From positions 197,830-261,829 of the forward strand of contig BCKL01000008.1 in NCBI GenBank assembly GCA_001600635.1: DNA of 64,000 nt, read 5' to 3'. The notes beneath the pieces are model-generated. The model saw nothing but the letters and a program-made list of their open reading frames with translations. It made no database searches and was not told the DNA's origin. The translations under genes and the position numbers were made by a program. Of this stretch, positions 22,216-34,885 are shown one piece after another. Origin of the DNA: Leucosporidium creatinivorum (Eukaryota; Basidiomycota; Microbotryomycetes; Leucosporidiales; Leucosporidiaceae). Each line of letters starts with the position of its first letter. The first letter of the stretch is position 1.

Positions 22216-23349
22216 GGCTCGCTGGCAAGGTGCACGAGGTACCTGCTGTAGTCGATGAAACGCTTTGCTTTCCTTTTCTCATTCGACATCAGGCCGGCCG
22301 AGTCAATGAGCAAGTGAAGGAAGAGCCAGCGAGCCGAAATGTAGAGCGCCGAGCACCAAGCGAGTCGCTGCGAGTCATTCCCTCTCGTCCGCTTGGCTTG
22401 GGGGACGCAGCGAGTCGACGACAGGGTGTTCAAGCGCCATGAGAGTGTCCTCGAGAGGTGAGAGGAGTGTCAGCGAACGGTAAGAGGTCGTTCATCACGC
22501 CTGGTCGAGTCGAGCGCTAAGCAAGGGTGAGGAAGGCGGAAGCGCTTCTTGAGCTGTATAGTCGCGGATGCAGCAGCTTCCACGAGCGAGCGTTCAATGT
22601 ACACTTCGCTCTCACTTTCTCCCGCTTGCTCGAAGTGTTTCCTGACCCTCGGTGGGAATTACCAGCAATTGCCAGTGGGAATTGACGGTCACTTGCCCCT
22701 CTCGTCCGCTCGCTCGTCAGTCTGTGCCGCAGCTTTTGGCTTCCTGCTCTCTTTGCCCCGTTCTTTACCCTCAGATGTTTTGAGCCTATGCAGCAGCTCG
22801 GAGCGAAGAGGAAGGCCTGGTCGAAGCGGGGGAGGAAGAAGCGCCGCGCCGAGCGCCGAGCAGACGTGAGGGGTCCGTCGGGAAGCTGCAGCTGATCAGA
22901 CCGATCGGTAGCTCGAGTACAAGCTAGCTGCACTCCTACACGATGGGCTTCCAAGGTGCCTTGGAAGTGCTTCCTGACTTTCGGTTTTGCAAATTGGGGC
23001 GATTCGCAGGCCAGTGCGCTCGCTTGACAAGCGACTTTTCGCCTCTCGCCTGCTCACGTACGCTCAACGAGCTCTCTATGGTCCATCAGGATAATGTCGG
23101 TCGGCCTGCAGCCTGCGCGAGCGAGTCGACCAGCAGGCGCCAGCATCGAATCAACGCCGAGCTCTCCTCTCGCTGCGCTCTGCCTCGCATGCCGACCAGG
23201 AAGATAACGAAACGACCGTGTATGTTGCTATGCAAGTAGTCCGTAGTCCACAGTCCCGCCAGACAAATCACCAAAGTACAGAATGCAGCGCCCTATCAAC
23301 CCAAGTGTCTGTGTGCTCAGCCGAGCCCCTCCCAAGCCCAAGATCCCTC
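22145..23349. other. Non-coding region with duplicated F-box-unit fragments
   Basis: The first 350 bp continue the inverted duplication. Beyond that lie an orphan copy of the F-box promoter core (22629-22647, CTCGAAGTGTTTCCTGACC) and a weaker one at 22962-22980, the latter followed by a TTTTGCAAATTGGGGCGATT-like segment that has a counterpart near 39370-39400. No open gene with domain-like sequence is visible. It reads as debris of earlier duplications of the F-box unit. Confidence 0.5.
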
Positions 23350-24972
23350 TCACAAGCCCGAGATTACCGCCGATATGCCTACGGCCAGCCCGCCGAGCGA
23401 CATCAAAAGAGAGACGCCGAGCTTCCGATGCGCATCCGAGGTGGTTGTCGAAGCGACGAGGGGAGCAAAGGTCGGTCCGCACGCTTGGTTGGCGAGAGAA
23501 CGGCCGGCGGCGTAAGTTTTAGAGATGGCAAGGGTAGAGTTGGTCGCGTAGGTGGAGTAAATCTGGAGGAGCCCTTTTGTGCAGTCGTTGCAGTCGGAGG
23601 TGGTGCCGGAAGGGAGAGAGGTGCCCTCGGGAAGGTAGTAGAAGTACAGCTCGTCGGGCTCAGATTGAGCGCTGGCGTGCGCGAAGCAGTACTGAGGAGA
23701 GGAGAAGAGAAGGTCAGCCTCCGAACGGTAAACGAATGAGATCGACTCGCGCCGCCCCAACTCCGAGCAAGTCGACCTCTTAACTCACCTGTCCCGTCGC
23801 GTTGCTCTTTTGACATCCTACTTCTCGGTAGAGGTTGTAGTTTTGAAAGCCCATCAACGCCTCGGTGACGAGAGGGTTGCCCTTGCTGAGATCCGGTCCG
23901 CAGGTGTTGGAGAGGCGGATCTGGCTTGCGAGCTGGGACATGAGGTTGGAGCAGGTGGCGTTAGAAGCCGAGCACGAGGCGTCAAGGACGTGGGGGAGAA
24001 GGGAGTAGGGGGAGCGCTCGGCGGTGAAGAAGGCGGAGGAGGTCGAGATGAGGAGGGAGAAGGGAGCGCAGGCGATGAAATCGGGATCGGCGAGAAAGGT
24101 GGCGAAGAAGGAAGGGCAGGCTGTGCCGGTGAAGTTGGTGCTGTCGGGTTCGTATGTCGAGTGAGATCCGAAACGAGAGAGTAAAGAGCGAGGGAAGGGA
24201 AGGCGAGGGCAATGTAAGCGGGCGAGGGCAGGGAGAAGAGGGAAGCGCCGAGGAGGATGGGGAGGAGACAAAGAGGTCAGCGGCATGCAGCTGTATAAGA
24301 GGGTCTCTTGACGTACCCAATGGTCGAGTCGAAGGCCTCGGGCAGCTGATAGCCCTTGGGCACAGCCGTCGCGGTTGCCAACGCCGAGGTGGCGGAAGCC
24401 GTCTTGGTGATGGTTGTGGTCGCAACCTGCGTTTTGAAACGAAACGAGTTAGTCTCATAGTTCCTTCAAAACTCGCCATGCACTCGAAACGAATGGAAGC
24501 AAGCACCTACCGCTGCCCCCGCCCCTGCCGAAGTCTCCTCGGTCGTCGATGCTCCACCCTCGATGGCCGAGATGCTCGCCGCGTTGGCTGCCATCCGTAC
24601 AGCACTAGTTTCCGTTTCCTGCACTGCCATCGTTCGGGCGGTAGCAGCTGCTCTCCTCGATGTTGAGGTCGATCTTGTTGTTGTCTGATCGTCCTCCGAA
24701 GGGGTAGCAGCCGCTCGCTTGCTCCTCCTGCCGCCCTCCCCGTCCGCCCAGCTACTAGTCATAGCCGCCAACTCGTCTCCCATGGCCCACTCTACCCCCT
24801 GGGGCAGGTCGTCGTTGCCAGCTGCAGCCCAATGCGAGGCCTCTGCGCGCGGGAGGGCATTCAGAGCGACGAGAGCGATGCCACAAAGGCGGGCCAGGCG
24901 AGCTAGCCGACGTGGTCGGGCTGGTCTTGTTGGAGGTGGTGGTGAGCCGGTGGAGGACGAAGGGCAAAGCAT
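23350..24972 (-). CDS. Secreted, probably GPI-anchored DUF7729-like protein
   Basis: Read from MLCPSSSTG (24972). An Arg-rich n-region and hydrophobic stretch (LCGIALVALNAL) form a signal peptide or anchor. A Ser/Thr/Ala-rich linker follows. The conserved domain opens FDSTIG-TNFTGTACPSFFATF after an intron 24141-24316 whose GCTGACC branch site settles the acceptor. The domain has many cysteines (SCSASNATC, NTCGPDL, REVGCQ, YCFAHA, CNDC, NQACG) and Asn-X-Ser/Thr sites. The C-terminus (LLMSLGGLAVGISAVISGL) is a hydrophobic tail fitting a GPI-addition signal. I place it with the fungal DUF7729 cell-surface proteins by cysteine pattern; function unknown. Confidence 0.7.
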
Positions 24973-25612
24973 GGCGAGAAGGGACTCGAAAGAGAGCGCG
25001 GAGGCTCGAGAGCCTGAAGCGGCGCGCGGGAGAAGAGGGAGAGGTACAGAGGTGAAAGAGGAAAGGGTGAAGGGGTGCCGTGGAGGCTGTAGGTCCTGGT
25101 ACTGCTGGCAGGCGAGGTGGCGAAATGAGCGACGAGTGGTGGGAAAGAGCGAAAGAAGGGAGCGGAGTTCGGCCAGGCCTTCAGCGTGCATGCTAGTGTC
25201 GGCGATCGCCCACGCTGTTCGCTGCCACTTTGGCGTCCCGCATCTGTACAGTCTCACTCTGATGACATGTATCTCACCCACAAGTCTCCCCCTTCTTCGC
25301 CCTCAATCTCACCGAACTCTCCTCCCTTCCTCCCTCGGTCTTCGCGCCCCAGTTGTTTGCAACTCGGCCCCGGCTTCGTTCCTGCTGATAGGTCTTCTCG
25401 CGTGGAAACAAGGTGAGCAGCACGAGCCTCTCTCCCGCTCTTCCTGCACCTCGATATGCAATCCTGTTCCTCTTCCCACTGCCTCTGATTCAGCTGCTCT
25501 CCTCATCTCGGCGCTCTCGAGCTCGGCGGATGCGTTGAACGAAAGAAAGAGAGCAAACGAGAGAACTACTACACAACACGAAAACCGATATAACCCTAAG
25601 CATATATGTTCC
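24973..25612. other. Intergenic promoter / 3' region
   Basis: Upstream region of the secreted-protein gene and 3' region of the large HECT_2 gene. Small open frames on both strands show no conserved-looking sequence. Confidence 0.5.
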
Positions 25613-28600
25613 TCAGATCCTCTCGAGGAAGCCGACGTCCATCTCGCCCCAAGTCCGCTTGCCGAGCGGGTAAACCTCCCTGCTCGCCTTGAGAAGATCC
25701 TTGACACGGCTGACAACGTCGAGGGGGTATGTAATCCTCTCCGAAGTCGAATGTGACGAGTTGATGAACTCCTGCCTGCGAGAGGGCAACGAGGACAGGG
25801 TCAGCTTCGGCGCACACGCGAGGCGAGGAGCAGCGAACGTACACAGCAGGAGCTTGCTCGTCGTCAACGAGGGTGTAGAAGATCTTGACGACGTTCATGG
25901 TACGGTTGAGCAGCCGGGGGCCGTTCGAAAAGTTGGCGATGGCCTTTGACTTGGCGAGGTCGAGGACGTCGGTCGCGCCGGACGAGGTGGAGAAGGCGAT
26001 CCGCACGGAGGGGTTAAAGAGCCAGAGCTGTGGCAGTAGAAGGATCAGCTCAATGAGCTTAGCGCTCATAGACTTGACTCGACTCACCAGCAACCTCGCC
26101 TTCTCCTGCTCGGCATCCTCGACGACGATGCGATGGCAAGCGTGCGCCTGTCCAATCTCGAGCATCTCCGCCGTCAAATGCGTCGCGAGGCTGTACTTGG
26201 GGATCTCCCTCCTCCTGTCATTGTCGGACGACGAGGTCGAAGCTGGCGAAGCTGCATCGGCGGCCGGCGACGAAGCGGCTGAGCCAGCGGGGTAGGAGGC
26301 GTACTTGAGGAGACGGAAGCACGACGACGAGGAAGTGGCGAGGGAAGTGACGTGGTGACCGATGAGCGTAGAGCAAGAGACGCAATGCGCGGGGTGCAGG
26401 AGGTCGTCGGTGGGAGCGCGAGTTGCCTGCGCCGCGCGGACGGGGCAAAGTGTCAGCGAGCGGTCCTGTCGAGTTGCGCAAGGTGCGGAGAGGGAGTGTG
26501 CCATCAAGTGTAGCCTTCGAAACTGGGGACTTGAGTCGGAAGGTTGTTATAGAGGGTCGGTCGACTGAGCCGAAGCTCGCGCGATCACTTTTGGACCCTT
26601 GTATCGGTCTGCCATCCTTGAGAGGTTTCCCTGCCAGCGAACCACCCTTCTCGCGGCTCCCGAAGGCTTCCAGCGAGGTGGAGGCAGCAGCTGGCGTGTC
26701 GGGGACAGGAGGAAGACCTTCTTGTAGGTCCGGGGAGTGGGAATGGGAGGGAAGGAGAGGAGAGGGCAGCAGCGGAGTCGAACATAAGACTCACCTCGCT
26801 CTTCTCGGGCGTCAACCAGTTGCGAGTGATCCCTCGCTCAAAGACGACGTAGGCGCTCCCGACGAGGCCTTCTCCTTCCCTCGGTTTGATGCCCTTGCCC
26901 TTAGCGATGAGGTCGTCCGACAGCGTCTGGTCTTGATGACACATCCACGCATCGAGAAGCTCCGCCCAATGCTCGCTGGGGAGAGCGTTGTATTTGATGA
27001 CCGCCGACGAGTCGACGAGGGTGGTGTGGCAGGTGGCACAGGCGAAGGAGGTGGGAAGGGCAGCGCGAAGCTCGGCGGTGGAGACGGGGGCGTGCACCTC
27101 GAGGTCGTGGCGAGAGCGAGTAGGCGAGGGATCGAGGGTGATGAGCTTGACCTCGTGGAAGTCGCCGTGAGCGGTGACAGTGACTTGCTGAGGGATCACT
27201 CGGCACGGGAGGGAGAGGCGAGAAGCGGGACCACCAGTGATGGGAGCGACGACGATGGCTTCCGATTCAACGCTGAGGACCTCCCACTCGTCCTTGCCGG
27301 GGATGGAGCTGCGAGGCCAGAAGGAGACGACGAGAGTGCCGAGGTTGCGAGATTCCTCGGCGACGAAGTCGACGGCCGGTGCGGAGAGGACTGCAATTGG
27401 CTCGAGTCAGCGCGTGGAAACGGAAATGAGAGATGATGGGACTCACTGTCGATGCTGTTGGAGGCCGACCTTGACATGCCGCTACCGAACACGCCCAATC
27501 CTAGACCCGCCAGGCCTTCTGCAAACCTCGAGTCGTAGGATCCTCGCCTCGATATCGAGGGCGACTTCTCTCCCTTCTCCTTCTCGAGCATCGACCTCGA
27601 GTCATACGATCCCCTCCTGCTGCCCATCGGCGACGACCCCTTGGCGAAGAGCCCCAGCCGGAGGTTGGAGAACTTCTTCTTGACGGCGGGTCGACCCGGC
27701 AGCGAGTTGCTCCTAGGTCGCGTGGAGTCGTCCGACTCCTCGGCGAAGAACTCGGAGATGGAAACAGAGTCGTCCTCGAGGAGAGGGGGGCCGGGGAAGG
27801 CTTCGTTGAGGTGAGGAGCCTTGGGGAGGACGGCGTCCTGGGAGTCGAGTCGGCCTTTGCCGGTGTGCTCGAGGATGAACTCGCGCCGTTCGGCTTCACG
27901 AGGGTCGGAGAGAGGCGAGAACTGAGCGAAGTAGCGCACGATTAGCGAAACTCGCGACTCGCAAACGCCGATATGCAGACTAACGGAGGTCTTCTGAGTA
28001 GCAGCATTGAGGAACTCCTTGCGCTTGGCACCGCTGTAGGAGTAGACGAGTCAGCGCGCCGAACAGGATCAGCGACGGCGGCGACCGCTCACTTCAAGTC
28101 GACCCTCTGATCCGTCAAGGTCCTCGAGGCGGCTCGGTCGATCTGGTCGATAAGCTTGTCGAGCGCTTGATCCTTGATCTTCCGTATCCGCTCCTCCTTC
28201 TGGCCCTCATCCTCCTCGACGATGGGGCTCGGCGCCGCTCGCTGGTCGTTGAGCCGTCCCTTCGAAAGTCGCTCAATGGCGTTGCCGAGCTTGGCGAGTT
28301 GCCTCTCGCGCAGTTGGCGACGGTCTGGCTCGACCCGCTGGTTGGCGAGTTGCGGAGAGACGACGTACAGCCGCTCGATGGCCTCGGAGACCGAGTCGAG
28401 CTCGCGCTGCATCTTTTCGTTGTGAACGCCCGAGGTACGACGAGTGCGAGGTGGATGAGTGACCGAGCCGATGGAGTTGCGGACCTGCCGGCCGAGGAGA
28501 GGAGAGGAAGCACTGTTGATTGAGGGAGCGAGGAGGGATTGGGCCGAGGGAGAGGGAGGCCCCTTCTCGTCGAGGTCCTTCTGGTCGAGAGTGCAGTCGT

Positions 28601-29881
28601 TGAAGTAGGCGGGAGGGTGATGAGCGCCATTAGGTGGTGGTGCGCCGTCATGCGAGTAGCGAGGGAGGTCGCTTGCGCTAAGGACCGACTCGGCGTAGAT
28701 CGATCCCTCGCGCCGCCGTCCGACAGTCTGCTCCTCCTCCACATCCTCCCCTTCCTCTTGCGCAAGTGCTTCCGCCCTCTGCCTGCACAGCACCCGCACC
28801 CTCTCCGACAAATCGTCAACCCTCCCCCACAGCAGATCTCGCTCTGCCTGTTCTACCTCCCTCGCCGCGCCGACCACCGCCTCCGCCTGCTCCCTATCCG
28901 ACTGCTCCTTTCGGTTCTCCTGTAGTGCGCGAGCCTCCCGTTCGAGGGTGATGTAGACGTTGGGCGATCCCTGCTCCGAAACGAGCTCGGGAGGGGTGAC
29001 GGTGAAGCCCGAGCGGAGGGTGACGTCCGTTGGCGGGCGGGAGATGCTCACAAGGCGTTCGATGCAGGTGAGGAGAGCTCCTAGTGACCGTGCGAGATGG
29101 GCGTTGGTCGGTGAGAGCTCGACGGCGAGGGACTCGACGCGAGCTTGAAGCTCGTCCATGAGGAGCTGCTTGCCGGAGGGCGCGCTGCCGAGGAGAGGCG
29201 AGGCGTGGTCGAGGGAGACCATCGGACTCGTAAGATCCGCCGGCCTTTCGGTGTGAAGGCGGAGATTGTCGACGAGGGAGGCGAGGACCGTGTCGTCTGT
29301 TGCGGAGGCGTCGAGGGCTGGGGTGAAGAGTGACGAAGAGGATTGCGCAAGCACGGGAGTAGCGAATGGATTCATGTTGTCCCATGTACCGTTGGAAGGC
29401 CCTGCTTCGGCCTCTGCAGCCTCGGCGGGCGAGTCGTCGAAATGTTGCTGGAGGAGGCCGGAGAGCGCAAAGAGGAACGCATGCTTGGCTGCACTTAGCG
29501 ATCCTAGCAGCTCCTACGCGTGTAGGATAGGCATTTGATCAGCTACAGATCCTTTTTGGAGCTTCCTGGCCAGGCTGAACGTACCTCGGAGACGATGGGC
29601 GTCGACGGCTGGTGCGCCTGCTCCTCGCGCTGCCCATTCTGCTGCTGTACATGATCTTGCGCCTGCGCTGTACTCCTTGTCCTGCTGCCCGAGAAGAGCT
29701 GCTCCTCGCCCAAGCTAATCAAGTCGTCCGACTCGAACTGCTCCCAGTCGGCTCGCTGAGCTGTCGCGGTCGCAGGAAAGGCGTAGGCTTGAGGGACGGC
29801 GGAGGGGTCGAAGGCTGCTGTAGGTGTGTAGGCGTTGTCGAAGAGTGAGCCCTCTCTTGGCCGTTCTCGAGTAGCCTCCAT
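25613..29881 (-). CDS. Large protein: coiled-coil/disordered N-terminus joined to a HECT_2 (UBE3D-like, E2-binding) domain
   Basis: A continuous splice path runs from MEATRERPREGSLFDNAY (29881) to KRTWGEMDVGFLERI (25613). Exon 1 is 29585-29881 and exon 2 about 28093-29513, a charged coiled coil with Ser-rich stretches. Next comes a disordered exon with two SRRGSYDSR repeats. A junction at about 27380-27450 then leads into LSAPAVDFVAEESRNLGTL, the start of the HECT_2 region. Domain marks are CATCHTTL, ALPSEHWAELLDAWMCHQD and the C-terminal VGFL block. UBE3D-type proteins bind E2 enzymes and act as atypical E3s. The N-terminal 700 residues are not part of the usual family. A 369-nt intron (about 26427-26795) splits the domain. 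Two neighbouring genes remain a possibility. Confidence 0.7.
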
Positions 29882-30547
29882 GCCACTGGACGAGGTGCGC
29901 GAGGTGAGTGGAAGGACAGCGAGCTGCGAGCGCCCTCCTCCTTGGCTTGGGAGAAGAAAGGGAGCCTCAAGACCTGTCTCGTTCGATGGTCCGACCCGTC
30001 ATCGTACATTATAGTTGACTTGAGTCTCTCCGTTTCGCTCTTCGGCTTCATTCGCTCGCGTCTCGAGACCATCTCTCATCGCCGAAGTTGAAGAGCACCG
30101 AAGGGGAGAGAATTGCATGTACACGGGGGATAGGGAATGGCAAATAAGAGCAACAGGGGAAGAAAGAGTGGAACTGCTGGGCGTGACGAGCATAAAACGA
30201 GTGACTAGGGTATGCGAAGGGGTGCGCAAAAGGAAAGAGGTGCGAAGCGAAGGTGAGGCGCAAAGGTGATAGCCGAGCTCGCGCGTTGGCCACAACGCCC
30301 GAGTGGTGAGGAGGATGGGGAAATAATAAAGAAGATGCGATGCTGAATGCGCATAGGACGTGAGGGATGAAGAAGGATATGCGGGAAGGAGCGTGCGAAG
30401 GGGGTCGGTGCTGTAAGGCTCGGGCGAGGCGGTTCGAGAGAGAGGTGGGTGCGCGGAGAGGGTCGAGCAATGCATCGAGATCGCCTGCACATCAATCTGG
30501 GTCAGCCCTGAAGCTCAGTGCGCCGTAAGAGGGAGGGCCAGACGAAC
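29882..30547. other. Intergenic region
   Basis: Promoter of the HECT_2 gene and 3' region of the Ser-rich gene upstream. The minus frame 29999-30490 is open but low-complexity and follows a stop codon; I read it as untranslated. An AATAATAAAG polyadenylation-like string lies near 30323. Confidence 0.4.
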
Positions 30548-31447
30548 CTAGATGTACTCGTAGCGCCGAGGTTCGGCGACGGCGTCCGCCAGCGCGATGC
30601 TAGCATTCGGTGCAGGGGCGGCCTTGGGTCTACGGACTGTCCTATCACGCTCAGAGATGGGGCTTGGCGGCGCGTTCGAGTGGTAGCTGGGACACGAGTT
30701 GAGCGAGTCCATGGTCGTCGGCCGGCTTGAGCTGGTGGTGAAGGACCTCATGCTATCCGAGCGCGAGAGTGAGGGCGCCGAAGAGCTTTCCGAGATGGTG
30801 GTGAAGGTGGATTGGTTGGGTTGAGGCGATGTTGCTGAAATGGACTGACGCGCGAAGAAGGCCGCTAACGCTTCCTCGGCGGCGAGCTCCTCCTTTCGGC
30901 GCTCGACCTCGCGAATGTGCTCCTTGGTCCAGCATGATTCGTCGAGTCCTACTTGAGGTGGGCGCGGGGGCGCGTTGGCATAAGGTGGAAGTCCCTACTC
31001 GTGCGTCAACGGCGAGAGGAGCGAGCAACGGTCAGCTCCGGCAGTTCTATTCGACCTGCACCGCTTCTCTCAGCTCCAGAGAGCACCAGAGCGCGTGTAA
31101 TGCGATACAAAACTCACCTCGTGCATCTCACTGTCCTGCTCCTCCTCCATTTCGTCCAGGTCCAAATCGCTCGAGCCCCTCCTGGCGAACGCGCCGCCAG
31201 ATGCTCCCTCTTCTCCAGCGCACCCGAACAAGTCCTTGTCCTTGCTGGTGAAGCGCTTGAGGAATTTAGGCTTAGACATGGTGGTGAAGCTTTGGCGCAA
31301 GTCGGCGATGCTGCTCGACTTGTTCAGCGCTTTGCGGCCGTTGCCGTTGAGCGAGGGAGAAGGGGGGGAAGGGGGAAGGAAAGGGGAGGAGGAGGAGGAA
31401 AGGGAGAGGGACTTGAGTCGAGGTTGGGAGCGTGTAGGTGCTGCCAT
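30548..31447 (-). CDS. Hypothetical Ser/Pro-rich protein
   Basis: Two main exons. Exon 1, from MAAPTRSQPRLKSLSLSSSS (31447) to SEMHE at about 31118, ends at GTGAGT. Exon 2, from about 31000, starts GLPPYANAPPRPPQ and ends RYEYI with TAG at 30548-30550. Features are an N-terminal Ser run, a basic block (KPKFLKRFTSKDKDLF), an acidic patch (DLDLDEMEEEQDSE) and a charged helix (KEHIREVERRKEELAAEEAL). Mostly disordered; no domain recognised. Ser/Thr-rich composition suggests a phosphoregulated cytoplasmic protein, but that is only composition. Confidence 0.6.
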
Positions 31448-31969
31448 CGTGTAGTCGAGTCGAAGCGAGCAAGATGAGGTGGGAAGAAAGGGCCTCTGCG
31501 GCTGAGATGCGAATCCACTGGCTCGGCCCAAGCCCCGACACGACGGCCCCCCTCTCTTGCTTCTTCCTTGGAGCACATGTTGCTGAACAATTGCGGTTCG
31601 CCTTTTCTACTCTCATGTACACTCTTCTCTCCTCATCCCCTTGCTCATCGTCATCAAACATGCGCTTCGCGTCGCGCTGATTGAATGTCTCGGTCGAGCT
31701 GCTCCCTCCCTTTCTTTCGGTCTTTGTCACCTCTGAAAGAATGGCTCGTTCATGCAAGCCTCTCCTCTACTCAGCTACATCTCATCGCGAGCAGTAGCCC
31801 AGCACTGCACCGTTCTGTTGACTGCCCAAAGTGATCGCCCTCGCCCGCTCCAACGGCCTTCGCAGCTCGGCAAACGGGAGCTGGGGATCCTCGCGAAGCT
31901 CATCACCCGCCTAGCGAGGAGTGCACAGAAGACTGATGATATTCGAGCCCAAAATATGTACAAATCACA
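31448..31969. other. Intergenic region
   Basis: Holds the promoter of the Ser-rich gene and the 3' end of the bestrophin-like gene. Nothing else supported. Confidence 0.5.
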
Positions 31970-33615
31970 TCACTCTTCCTTCTTCAACGACTGAGGCTGC
32001 CAGTCGTTACCGGCCAGGGAGGCATGTCCCGAGCCGAGCATCTCTTGCCATTCGGCTTCGATTTGTTGGCAGAACTTGGCGATGGGGAGGTCGTTGGCTG
32101 TTCAATCCGAGTAGAACTCTGATCAGCAATCACTCTGGATAAAGGAGGAGAGAGCAGGACTCACGTTCGGTGCCGAAAGGATCCGACAGCTCCTCGGCGG
32201 CGCGGTCGACGCCGTAGAAGACGGCGCAGGCGATGGCGGTGGCTGGGACGCACCAGATGCCGAGAGTGCGTACGAGTTGGAGGGGTACGGCGCCGACGTA
32301 GACGAAGAGGAGGGCTTGGAGGTGGCTACGGGAGGGAAGAGGCGGGTCAGGTCGGTGTTCTCGAGAACTGGACCGGGAGGAGTGCGAGCTGCTCACATAT
32401 TGAGAATCAGAGGGATGGGAGCTGTCACGAAATGCGAGTCAGCATGCTACCCAGCCCAGCGCCTCCAACCTCGGACTCACTATCCCTAATCCTCTCCAAG
32501 GCAGTCAACTGCTCCGTGAACTGACTCAAGCTCCCAATGCACGTCGAGAAAGTCGCATCATCCAGCACGGGCGTATCGGCATCCGGATCTCCCACCGAAG
32601 CGAGCTTGCGAGTGTGGAACTCGTTCAGCAGGGCCTGCATCACTCGAATGAGCGAGAGAGGGAGATTGGTCGCCGAGGGAGGGAGGGTCGCAAATCGGTG
32701 CTGAGGTTGGTAGGTCGCTGAGGCGAGGGAAGGAGCAGCCGGAGTGGAGGGCAGAGGCTCGGTGTTCAAAGCTGCCAGGGCCCTCGTCGACTCTGAAGCA
32801 CTCGAATGCTGTACTTCTCCCTTTCCATCCATCGAGGAGCGTCGGCCGAGAGGAAGAGTAGGGATATCCGAGTAGGCGCTGAGGAGAGAAGGAGGGAGTA
32901 GCGCCTTGAGCTCGGGGTGGTCCACGCCCGGTTGGTCTCGGAGCCGATACATGGTCGCCCAGGAAAAGGCGACGACGGTTTGGGCGAGGTCATTCAAGGC
33001 GCGGGCTTGGAGGGGCTTGAGAGAGGGGTTGGGAGGGGAGGCGAAGGCCTGATCGATAGGTAGTTGGTCAGCGAGGGAGCGCCGAGCCGAGCTTGATGCG
33101 ACGTACGAGAAGACGAAGGAAGCTACGGGAGGTGGAAGTGAGGGAAGCCCAAGTACGACGACCTTCATACCACCTGTATCGTCATCAGACATCAGCTCGC
33201 CTGCTTGCTTCCCTTGTAGCGGCTCAATCTCCTCCTCGCCGACATTCTCGCCCGCTCCTCGAGACCTCTGGCAACACTCACCTATCATAGCTTGACCCTG
33301 ACCTAAACGAGACCATCAACCCCGTCACCATGCTCAAAATGCCGACCATGGACGACGCCCCACTGCTAACCATCGGCATCTTGCCATAGCGGTCGAGCGT
33401 CCAAACGAGGAAGGCCCAGAGAGCGAAGGCGGCGGTGGGCGCTTGCACGCGATGCCAGACGCTGAAGTCTGTGTTGACCGGCGGCGGGAAGGATCAGCCA
33501 GAGAACGAGGGAAGAGAGAGGGAGAGCTGAGCGCACGGATCAACCCCAGTCGTAAGGGTCCTGCGCGTCGGATCTTGTCTGCTAGCGAGTGACGGGTGTT
33601 CGTGTAGACGGGCAT
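31970..33615 (-). CDS. Bestrophin/UPF0187-type anion channel
   Basis: Start MPVYTNTRHSLADKIRRAG (33615); the first exon joins in phase to HFSVWHRVQAPTAAFALWAF at about 33470. Membrane segments follow: AAFALWAFLVWTL, MVGILSMVTGLMVSFR, SFVFSYVA, LLFVYVGAVPLQLVRTLG and VPATAIACAVFYGVD. The conserved PIPLILNIHLQ block is built across two splice junctions (about 32340-32480). The family end GVDRAAEELSDPFGTE-ANDLPI is present. A Ser/Pro-rich insert (residues about 200-260) lies in a cytosolic loop. Bestrophins form pentameric Cl-/HCO3- channels; fungal members are barely characterised. Stop at 31970-31972 after SLKKEE. Confidence 0.85.
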
Positions 33616-34043
33616 TCTGTTGCTTCTCGACTGTGCTGCGGACGAGACGATGCGGCAGGAGGGAGAAAGAGCGACGGAGGCGAGGAGCGCATCATTGCTC
33701 AACGGCTGGACTCTTCTGTTTCGGCTCTCGGACACCTGCTGAGAAGCAGAGCTCAGCAGAAGAGTACAATGTTCCATCCCCTGCTCTCCCGCTCGCTCCA
33801 AAGCAGAACAACTCCTCTCCCTTCTTTCGCTCGCGCTCTCGCTCGTTCGGCGCTCACTTGCAGTCCTCGGGTCGATGAGTTTGGGCACTGATTGGGCAGG
33901 CTATGTGACACGGTGGCTATATGAGAGTATCAAGAGACAAGTAAGGACAAGATGAAGAAGGGGGAGAGGCTATAACAGTCGAAAAGGGAAGCATCGCCGA
34001 ACCTCTCGTGCTCGTGCTCGGCGGAAGAGGGAAGCCCGAACGA
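33616..34043. other. Intergenic region
   Basis: Promoter of the bestrophin-like gene and 3' end of the fasciclin gene; no further gene seen. Confidence 0.5.
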
Positions 34044-34852
34044 TCAAGCGAAGAGCTCGGCCAAGGCCTTGCGCATGCGCTTGCTGCTGTGCTTGTTGTC
34101 GGACGAAGAGGCGAAGTCATCCTCGTCGTTGTGGTGAGGGAAGGGAGGGAGGAGGAGGGATTCGATCCACTGCGAGCGAGCGCCGAGGAGAGGGTCAGCG
34201 GGCATTCGACTCCGGCGGGGAGAGAGACGGCAGGTCTGTAGATGGAGGAAAAAGAGAGAAGAGAAGCTCACCTGAATAGCACCATGACGCGCAGGCAAAT
34301 CCGTCTTCAACACCTTAACCGGCTTCGGCTGGGGATGCCCATGACCATGCTCGTCGCCTCCCTCTCCCTCCTCCTTCGCCTCGCGGTGGTGGCAGCCGCT
34401 CGGCGCATGAGGCAGTACGACCACATCCCTCTGCAACGGCCCCTTCCCACCCCACCCCCTATGCTCAATAACGACGACACGGAGGGTAGCATTCTTGTTC
34501 TCGCCCGAGGTGGAGAGGAGGGTGGGGAGACGGTAGTGCGTTAGGTTGGCTCTGATTTGCTCGAGTTCGGGCTTGGGGTGGGGGGAGGCGGGGCGAGGAG
34601 GGTGGGCGAGGGGACCATGCTCGGCGTTGGCGATCCACTCGATGGGCACCTCCACTCCCATCTCCCTCTTGACGACGAACGCCTCGCTCTTGGTGCTGTT
34701 GTAGATAAAGTCGGAGAAGAACTCAATGTCGGGCACAATGTGGTAGGCGAGGACGTATTTGAGAGCATGGCGCGAGAGGGAGAAGGGCGAGTGGAGGAAG
34801 GCGAGGACCTTGGGACTGTTTGGGGCGGGCGCCGAGGGTCAGCCAGAGTCGA

Positions 34853-34885
<33 letters not shown>

